A stretch of 64,000 bases of DNA from Nematopogon swammerdamellus (taxonomy: Eukaryota; Arthropoda; Insecta; Lepidoptera; Adelidae): NCBI GenBank assembly GCA_946902875.1, contig OX336340.1, positions 8,329,739 through 8,393,738 of the forward strand, read 5' to 3'. The notes beneath the pieces were generated by a model. It saw only the letters and a list, made by a program, of their open reading frames with translations. It was not told where the DNA came from and made no database searches. Of this stretch, positions 56,183-64,000 are shown piece by piece (the stretch's first letter is position 1; every line of letters starts with the position of its first letter). A program made the position numbers and the translations under genes.

Positions 56183-56562
56183 TTTTTTTTTATGGAACCT
56201 GACACGGTGGGCTACATCACCTACAACATCCGTGATGTCAGCCCATAACACAGGGTGAACTAGGTGCCATGTCAGTGCTTCCCTTCATTTCATGTCGGCT
56301 ACACTAAACTGGACGGAAAACACGAAGTATTTACATAGCCGTTCCGACCGACGTATCGTTCAGTGCGGTGGTACCAACCCGGCCGGGGTAAACCCTACCA
56401 CCTAGTAAGGTAAGAAGGGAAGGGACCTACAGTTTAACGTGGAATCCGAACCACGGTCAGCCTCCAACGGTCGAGCGGTCACCCATCCAAACACTGACCG
56501 CGCTCAGCGTTGCTTAATAACAGTTGACTAACCAACCGCGCCACTGAGCTACCGAGGCTGAC
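56183..56562 (-). mobile_element. SINE family A, full length
   Basis: Reading the minus strand: tRNA box A 'ggtagctcagtggc', then at 56518-56477 the 5S-like run 'ttaagcaacgctgagcgcgg' followed by 'gtttggatgggtgacc', then T-arm-like 'gtggttcggattcc', body and 3' part ending in A-rich sequence. It is the clearest copy of the chimeric head. Confidence 0.85.
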
Positions 56563-56567
56563 GAATT

Positions 56568-56663
56568 TTCTTATCCTTTTAGTCGACTTTTACGACATGC
56601 GACGGGGAGAGATGCAGTGGGGCTATTCTTTTTAAGTACCGACCCCACACGGTACAAAATGTC
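56568..56663 (-). repeat. Module upstream of the SINE
   Basis: Minus strand: 'ggtcggtacttaaaaagaat', 'agccccactgcatctctccc' and 'gtcgtaaaagtcgactaaaa'. The same module lies next to the SINE at 63040-63108. Confidence 0.75.
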
Positions 56664-59385
56664 TATCTAGACTTTTTCGAAATGCGTTCGAAAGGCGTTT
56701 TCGAAATCTCTATCTAGACTTAATATCCTCGTGAACAGACTTGTAATTGGAATATTTTTCGAACAATTCGAATATTTTGTAACCGATTTTTTCGTCGTTT
56801 CATGTTTATTATTGTATTCGTTTATTTCTTTCCCTTTCATTAAGGTAGTTCGACACAGATTCGCCGATTTACATATTCTACGATTTAGGATTGAGACACG
56901 GCTCTCTGTGATGTTTTGAACTTGAAACCCAGAGAATTGTGTAAATATTTATCCGTGAAAGGAGCTTAACCGTGGAGCGGTGGTCACTTTACAGGATTAC
57001 CGACAGCTGCTTCTTTTGCGATATGACTAGAGTAAAGCCTGTAGATGAAAATAAAATATTGTGAAATATTGAGGACCATTTTCCTTGAATCTGTCGTGGG
57101 AACCGCGGGTCAGGTTATTTATTTATTTTATTTTAGACAGGCAGCCTGAGTTGATGTATCTAAATCAAGTTTATAGTTCAGGTTTAATTGGTGTGGTTAT
57201 ATATTTTTTTCGCTTATTCGGTTTTGGTTCACTTATTTATTTTTTATCTTTATTAAGGTTAAGCCGCTTTTCTCTATATTCTGGGCACACGAGTGTGTGA
57301 ACCTTGTTATAAGAAGTGTTCCGTTCAGGTTTCATGGGAGCCATATTTACGTCCTTAGCTATTAGCATACGGTTAAACTTGTCCCTAGAAACTAGACTAG
57401 ATCTTGAACTAGAAGCTTGTCCTTTGTTTATGAACCTCACGTATGTAACTCTGATTTAATTACTATAAGTGTTATCGTGTTCTTTGTAATGTATATGTGA
57501 AGCAGTAAAGTATTTAATTTTTTGGTATTTCTATCTACTCTTGACTCAAAACAAAGCGCATGACTACGCATTTTTACAATAAATTGACTTGCAATAAACT
57601 GCAGTGCACCGAGTACCCAGGCTGAAAAAGCACCCGTATTTTTTATAATTACCTTTTTATTATTATTAAAGTATTCAGTATATCATACATAACCAACCAG
57701 GCTGCAAATGCAATCGTATTGAGGATTAATGTACTAAAAGTACAAGCCCGAAACTCTTAGACACCTAGAGTTCAATAGAGTCGAGCTAACGTAAGACGGC
57801 ACGCTCCGCTAAATGTGTACGAAGTAGAGAGTAGGTAGGCAGACTGGAGTGTGCGGCGGTGTGTACAGAGGCGGGGCGGCCGCGGGCGCGGGTGGGCGGG
57901 GGCGACGGAGCGCGGTATCGATTTTCCCGCCTGTTGAATGTCGACCCACGAAGCCTCCACGCGCCGCGCCGCTACTGCCTCACTCAACCCTGGAGCGCTC
58001 CCGCCTCCCGTTTTCAACTACTAAAAATAATCCCACCACGCTGAATAGGTCGCCACTGGATCAGCCTATTATGTCTTATGTGCATGTATAAATACTTACA
58101 TTTAATTGCTTTATCTGTTAACAACAGCGATTTCGAGTCGCCGTCTTGTTGCCATAGCTCGGGTACCGAATAAAATGAGTATCGTGAACCGTACTGGACG
58201 TTTTTTTATTGAGGATCTGTCCATATGGACGTCGTGGATCGTAAAAAACATGTTACACTTCATTCAGAAGATATTATAAGAAAAAAAAACAAATAAATCA
58301 CTATTGCTTGTGTCCCAAAGAATCTGAGTCAAAGTCTGCCATGCTTTATTTAAATTTACATATGACTTGCATAAACGCACACTCAGAACAAATTAAATTG
58401 AGTCAACAAGTGTAACATCACATCGCAGAAAGGCGTGACGAGAATCAAGTCGCAAGTTTTTGCGAAGCGTCGAGCGTGCTCGCAGCTTTTGGCGATGCGA
58501 CGCGCGACGTCGCGTCGTGTTTTTGAGTTTCTGCCCTTAGTTTTGTGGTCCACGGACGAAGATGTTATTTGAAATTATTCTTGATCTTTAGTCGGTTGCT
58601 ATAACAACGTTAGGTTGTTGTCCTGTAAAAACTTCTTGCGGAGAAGGTAAAATAAAACAACGAGTGCATAACGAAAAAAAAACGCTTTTACTTCATTGGT
58701 AGCTGTCTCTAGCGTCTCGTTTATAAACACGCAGTGTAATATTTTGTGGAGAAGAACACACACATCTCATTCTTTATTTATTTTTGGAACTGTTGTTGAA
58801 CCACTCACCTATATGGTCTACATCCAGAAAAAAAAGTTAATTCATTTTATGTTAAAAATTACTGAATCATTTACCAATTACAATGTTTATTCTACGTATT
58901 GTAAGTTAAACATTTTGTAATTTTTTTTATCAAGCAACAGTATTGACTTAAACTTTACTGTTTTACTCACGGTCGTTCTCCGAGCTATGTGGTCCGAGGT
59001 TTCGGGCCGCACGTATCACCCATCTTCAAGAGCACTCTGCCGCCGCCGCCGCCGGCGCGCGGTTGACAGAGAACTTTTTGTTCTCCGTCCGTCGCGGATG
59101 AAGAAAATTGTAGCTCGTCCTGCGAAAGCCAGAAGCCGCTGATGGTGTCCACTTCTAGTCGGTCGTGTCTGTCGTGTCTTTCTTCTCTTGAGCGGCGCTA
59201 TGACCGTACTCCACATCGGCGATAACTTGAAGTCCTTCCTGTCGTGTTTTATTTTTTCGATGGACTTTTAATAATGTCTAACAACCGCGGTAAATAAAAA
59301 ACCCATACCAACAAGAGCAGTTTGCAGAGGACAACATTGTAATTTATTTGCCTGTTTTTATTATATTGCCCGTTTTCAGCGGCAC
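56664..59385. other. Unassigned DNA with GC-rich blocks
   Basis: No gene recognised. GC-rich stretches at 57850-58020 and 59030-59100 ('gccgccgccgccgccggcgc') could be a promoter or exon region, but no convincing frame or splice pattern is seen. Confidence 0.35.
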
Positions 59386-59387
59386 AC

Positions 59388-59747
59388 AATTTTTTTTTTA
59401 TGGAACTGGCACGTTTGGCTACATCACCTACAACATCCGTGATGTCACACACCGGGTGAGCTAGGTGCCATGTCAGTGCTTCCCTTCGGTCGTTCCGGCT
59501 ACACTGAACTAGACGGAAAACACAAACTATTTACATAGCCGGTGCGGTGGTACCAACCCGGGCGGGTTGAACCCTACCACCTAGTAAGAAGAAGGGAAGG
59601 GACCTACAGTTTTACGTGGAATCCGAACCACGGTCAGCCTCCAACGGTCAAGCGGTCACCCACCCATCCAAGTACTGACCGGCCCAGCGTTGCTTAACAA
59701 TCAATAGCGACAGTCGACTGTCTGCACCACTGAGCTATCGAGGCTGA
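59388..59747 (-). mobile_element. SINE family A, full length
   Basis: The 5S-like run on the minus strand, from about 59700 to 59656, reads 'ttaagcaacgctgggccggt' then 'cagtacttggatgggtggg'. The head, T-arm-like box, body and 3' part are all present. Confidence 0.85.
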
Positions 59748-59749
59748 GA

Positions 59750-61070
59750 TGAACATTTCGTTCATACACGCGGCCGCTTCGCCTCGATCCCATTGCTTAC
59801 TCCAGTGCAGTCGCGCTCGCTTCATATGTACGTCGATATTCGGAGCATTAGGGTTATTGTAGACAAAAGAAGCCTCCACAGTCTACGTACCTCCATAGCG
59901 GACTCGCGTGAGGGGCCTCTTTGTTCTCGTGGACACGTTCACGGCCGTTGAATCGGTTTGATGTTTTCGCTTATTTTGGTCAATCGTTTGCGCGATTTTG
60001 GGCTGTCTCGCTTGCGCCTTAGCGCTTGCTAATATATTATTAGTGGTCTTAGATGTTTGTGATCGTATAGATAAACATAATTTTTGTAAATAATATTCAT
60101 GAAATTTATATTTCCGCACTTTGAAAATTGTTTTCATAAACTTTACATTTCCACATTTTGCAAATGGTAGTGATTAATTAAATGTATGCGAATGACGTGA
60201 TGGGTGAATGTCAGCCACTGGCGCAGCAGAACAGGTGATGCTAGACATGTCAGGATAAAAATAAAATCATTAAAGTAATCTATATAATAAAAAAATACTT
60301 ACATTTAAAAAAAAAACCATGTTGAGCTTCATAAATTTTAAAACTTTGCAATAAGAATTTGGAAAAAAATTGTCTAAGGAGAAACCACACCTTTTCCCTA
60401 TTCAATGTTTCCACGAGAAGTTTAATAATATGGGTTTTTATTTCTAGAACCAAAAATTTTCCAACAATATTCGGGAAGATAAAAAAGTACTATTTTGTTG
60501 AAAATACACGTTCTATGCGTTTATGTAACTACTAAATTTTGCCAGCGTTTTCGCTTCACGTGAATTTTGTTCACAGCTCAGGCCACCGATGATATAGCGC
60601 GATGATTTATAGCCGAAAACCATCATGAGAAGTGACAAAATGTAACACTGAAAACCGTCTGTAAATCAGTGGTTCTCGATTTATAAGGATATAGGCACAT
60701 ATACTATAGATATGCGTTACACTACACGGTCGGCCGCCCCGGTCACCCGTAGAAACTTCGCTTTATTTCTTAGGTTGCATAATACGTGTGTTCATGAGTA
60801 TGAATAAAGAACGCAATAATTGTGCCTGAGACTCTGGGATGCTGAAACTATGTTTCTACGACTTTTTATTGTTTGAGATGCTTCGTTCAATGCTAACTTC
60901 CATTTAAAATATCTAAAATTTATATTTATGGGGATTGTTAAAGGGAATTACAGACAAACACGTCTGTAAGTTACGGTCCTTCCAGTTTGTAAAACCACCA
61001 CTATTATGAATATTTTATGTTTACATATATATGTTAGTACTAAGCACGTACTCGCTTTACATATATTTTT
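59750..61070. other. Unassigned DNA
   Basis: No gene or element recognised. Confidence 0.4.
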
Positions 61071-61162
61071 ATTAGAAAAATGCAATGCGAAAATCATTGG
61101 AAAAAATACATCCTGGCCGGAATGTATTTTTTCCGATGATTTTCGTTTTGCATTTTTCTAAT
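61071..61162. other. 41-bp hairpin, 10-base loop
   Basis: Arms 61071-61111 and 61122-61162 pair at 38 of 41 positions; the loop is CCTGGCCGGA. It is the longest near-perfect hairpin outside the tandem structures. Confidence 0.8.
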
Positions 61163-61329
61163 TAAAATACACTAAGTACTATGAAGTTGAAAATACGGTT
61201 AAATGGAACTTACATTTTCAAATATGGCTGCTAACAAAGTGTGTGATATTCTTCCTCTTAATAATTGACATAAGTATAATTTTTTTATCATATTAAGAAC
61301 GGACAAAGATTTTAGTGAGAATACCTATA

Positions 61330-61430
61330 TAACGTCCAACCTGTTTCACATTGGGGTAGGCAGAGACAACGGATCTCCGCGTGCCAAGATCCTGACACGC
61401 CTCTCCCGCCTCTTCCACTCTCATAATTTT
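61330..61430 (+). repeat. Common lepidopteran repeat ('ttggggtaggcagagacaac')
   Basis: Contains 'gatcctgacacgcctctccc' and 'cctcttccactctcataatt'; related to 46895-46970. Confidence 0.6.
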
Positions 61431-63035
61431 CGTCTTCATTGCGTCCGCATTGCGAAACAGGTGTGACTCGTCTATGTATGTAATACTATGAAATGAAATG
61501 AAATGAAAATATTTATTTCTCCTATAGGCACATATAAAACGAAAACAAGAGAAACGATAACAGAAAGAAACCTGAAGGAGAAAGAGGAAAAACTCAGCTT
61601 TTTTGCTGTAGGAACGTGCCCTACAGCGCTGTTTTTCAGTTAGCCCCTTACAAATCATAAACTCTGTTACATAACAGTGTTTATGATTTTATCTGAGGAA
61701 CCCTATAAAGAAGAAATGTTACTGTACATATAAGTAAAGACAAATCAATAATCTGACGCAGAACATGCCACTCATTTACGTCATATACGAACATATACAA
61801 ACATATACTCACTCACTAATGACTCCTAATGGATCTACGTTTGCTGCATATGTGAAGGCCTGTCGATAATCATGTCACGAATAAATAGAACATTAATCTT
61901 CCTAATTGACAGAAAAGCGGCTCAGATCGTTTAGTATTCGTGAACGTAGACCAGGGAGCAATTAAATCTGATTTGTGTGAAATTTTTATTAAATTTGGCC
62001 TTAAAAAAGGCGTACTAACACATAACATTGCAAGCCTTCTGTCCGCCTCATAGCTGGCATGGCACACTCACTCACTCACTGAGCGTAGTTTCGTGATAAG
62101 TGGTGTTTTTGGCTAGGTCTGATGATCATCATTTCATGGATTATTGCGCACAGACGTGCCAGTTTCTTTATATAAAACACTACAAAACAGGTTTCACGCC
62201 GTAAGGACAAATTAGACAATGTTGTTTTTTTTTTTTATTTATTGAGCTTTACTTTCCACCTCGACACTTGACCGATTTTATAAGGGTCCCAGCCAGCATC
62301 ACTGTCTACGGAACCCTAAAAAACGTACGCATTTGAGGTATGGTGGGAATGGCGAGTTGAATCTCTAATAACAGGTAGTAATAATATTACTTCCGCGAAA
62401 CAAAGTTTCAGTGTTGATAGCAGCCTCGGGGGTGAATGATTCATTAAGGCAATGCGGGCAAGACCTTTACTCTATCGACCCGTCATATTAACTTCGTGAT
62501 TATTAATTAAATAGCATAAAGCACCTTCGGGGCCGTCGTCATCAGTTGAAAATTTCATTGTTCATTGCTTAGGTAGATCGTTGTTCTAACTATGTACGTA
62601 ATGTGTACAGTACTGCGATCTCAATTTAAGTTTGAGCGCTTGAAGACGTGAATTAATTTATATACCACGCAACGGTTCCTGTCAAATTTTAAATTAATGA
62701 AACGTTTTAAAACCATTAACTAAACCTTCCCTTCATTTGACCAGTGTGCCAGAACCTGCAGCGGTGGCGGCAGAGGTAGATATAAGAAGTTTATTCTCAA
62801 TTTCGATGCTCGCTAAATTTATGTTTATGCTAAACTTTCTCGCTAAGTTAGACGAGCAATCCCGACCCCAAGAATAGAAACAGAGCAATAGCTGCGACCA
62901 ATACTCTAGTCGCACGTTTTTACATTCGGCTCGCCTCGCTCGCGTTCCAAATGTCAGTGATCGTGCCCGAATGGCGAAGGCAAGAATGCTGTGAGAGTAC
63001 AAATGTGCATTGACAAGTTCAAGACTAGTATATCG
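61431..63035. other. Unassigned DNA
   Basis: No gene recognised. 62268-62330 holds 'tctacggaaccctaaaaaac', a common repeat in reverse orientation. A T run is at 62225-62240. Confidence 0.4.
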
Positions 63036-63039
63036 TGTG

Positions 63040-63345
63040 GGGCCGGTACTTTAAAAGAATAGCCCCACTGCATCTCTCCACGTGTATGTCGTAAAAGGCG
63101 ACTAAGGGATATGCCTCCCTTCTTATATACCTAGGTGGTAGAACTTTACCCGCCCGGGTTGGTACCACCGCACTGAATGAAAGGTCGGTCGAAACGGCTA
63201 TGTAAATAGTTTGTGTTTAACGTCCAGTTCAGTGTAGCCGACACGACCGAAGGGAAGCACTGACGTGGCACCAAGTTCACTCGGTGTTATGGGCTGACAT
63301 CACGGATGTTGTAGTGTTGATAGCCATCCGTGCGAGTTTCCATAA
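63040..63345 (+). mobile_element. Module joined directly to a headless SINE family A
   Basis: 63040-63108 is the module 'ggtactttaaaagaatagcc' ... 'cgactaagggatatg'. It runs straight into the SINE body ('cttatatacctaggtggtag') without the tRNA/5S head, then the 3' part to an A tail at 63338-63346. Confidence 0.75.
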
Positions 63346-63355
63346 AAAAAACCAC

Positions 63356-63380
63356 CATCTTCTTCTTCTTCTTCTTCTTG
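63356..63380 (+). repeat. (CTT)n microsatellite
   Basis: Seven to eight CTT units. Confidence 0.9.
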
Positions 63381-63924
63381 GTGGGCATTTTCCGCATGTA
63401 GGTCGCTCTTCTTGGACCCGTTGTGCTTATCACCCCGGCTACTACTCCATCCACCACCATAATTTTATTAATGCTAATTAATTCAGAGAGAGGCTGTCAG
63501 TTCTCAGGGACTTTCGACTGCATGCCACAACCTTAATGCCGAGAGTGGAAAGCTAGACTATCAGTAATATCTGTGATCAGAAGAGAGCAACCCCTATCTA
63601 TCTGTCAGCAGGGTTCGCTGTGAGGAAGGCGCGGACAGGAGCGTGGATGCACGACTAATAGCCGTCCATTAAGTCTGATTGATGGGGATCGGGTTTCTGG
63701 AAGGGAAACTATTCATGAGCCACTGACAACACTGACAGCGAGGAAGAAACTTCGAAATGGGTTTACCTTATCGTAAAAAGAGTGAACTTCATATTTAATT
63801 TAATAATAATTGATACATACATACTATAATGCATGTCCTTACCACTCCATACATACATACTTTTCATGCCCTTGAAATGTGTTATTATCCTGTAGTTGAC
63901 TTTATGTAAGCTCTCCTGTATATT
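63381..63924. other. Unassigned DNA
   Basis: No gene recognised. Confidence 0.4.
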
Positions 63925-64000
63925 ACTCGGTGGTAGGGTTTAACCCGCCCGGGTTGGTACGACCGCACTGAATGAAAGATCGGTCGAAACGGCTATGTAA
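63925..64000 (+). mobile_element. SINE family A body, cut by the window end
   Basis: 'cggtggtagggtttaacccg' to 'cggtcgaaacggctatgtaa' match the body. Continues beyond the window. Confidence 0.8.

Noticed and set aside
57849..58091. GC-rich ORFs as a host exon
   Set aside because: Several frames are open at once because of GC content; no protein family or splice signal can be shown.

Overview
This window looks like gene-poor, repeat-dominated DNA from a moth or butterfly (Lepidoptera). The support is indirect but consistent. There are no operons or bacterial-style genes. There are many interspersed repeats with the usual lepidopteran signatures ('cccgcggcttcgctcgcgtg' type, 'gcgccatcta' type, 'ggtaggcagag' type). 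There are LINE 3' ends with short A/T-rich tails and SINEs with pol III heads. I found no intact host protein-coding gene; every recognisable coding stretch belongs to a mobile element.

1-24281: one very large LTR element dominates. Two direct repeats of 4,917 bp (228-5144 and 19361-24277), identical wherever I compared them, bound a 24,050-bp unit. It starts TG, ends CA and is flanked by a 4-bp duplication CATA (224-227, 24278-24281). A second copy of the repeat it landed in lies inverted at 38581-40300 without the insertion and shows one CATA, so the ends can be fixed to the base. Each LTR has upstream dyad arrays, a TATA/initiator promoter, three 0.3-kb repeats, a hairpin cluster just before AATAAA, and a 74-codon ORF. 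The 14.2-kb interior is mostly non-coding. Its only recognisable protein is a broken Ty3/gypsy-type RNase H-integrase fragment, which runs into a coiled-coil ORF. Two striking tandem arrays (20-bp and 75/76-bp units) and A/T-rich repeats follow. No usual tRNA primer site or polypurine tract is visible, so the element looks non-autonomous.

24282-26830 and 38581-40300: two copies, in opposite orientation, of a foldback repeat. Its arms are tandem arrays ('gaggccgaaggccgag') and its core holds a captured C-terminal piece of a retrotransposon-type protein. A GC-rich hairpin segment follows the first copy.

26830-64000: a mosaic of old repeats. It contains LINE 3' ends of several families, a 5'-truncated LINE with an intact RNase H domain and 15-bp target duplication (47723-48636), and a 306-bp hAT-type MITE with 8-bp duplication nested in a LINE tail (28088-28393). 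It also contains two SINE families that share a body but carry different heads. One head combines tRNA-like boxes with a segment resembling 5S rRNA. Several long hairpins and palindromes are present, plus GC-rich stretches of unknown role.
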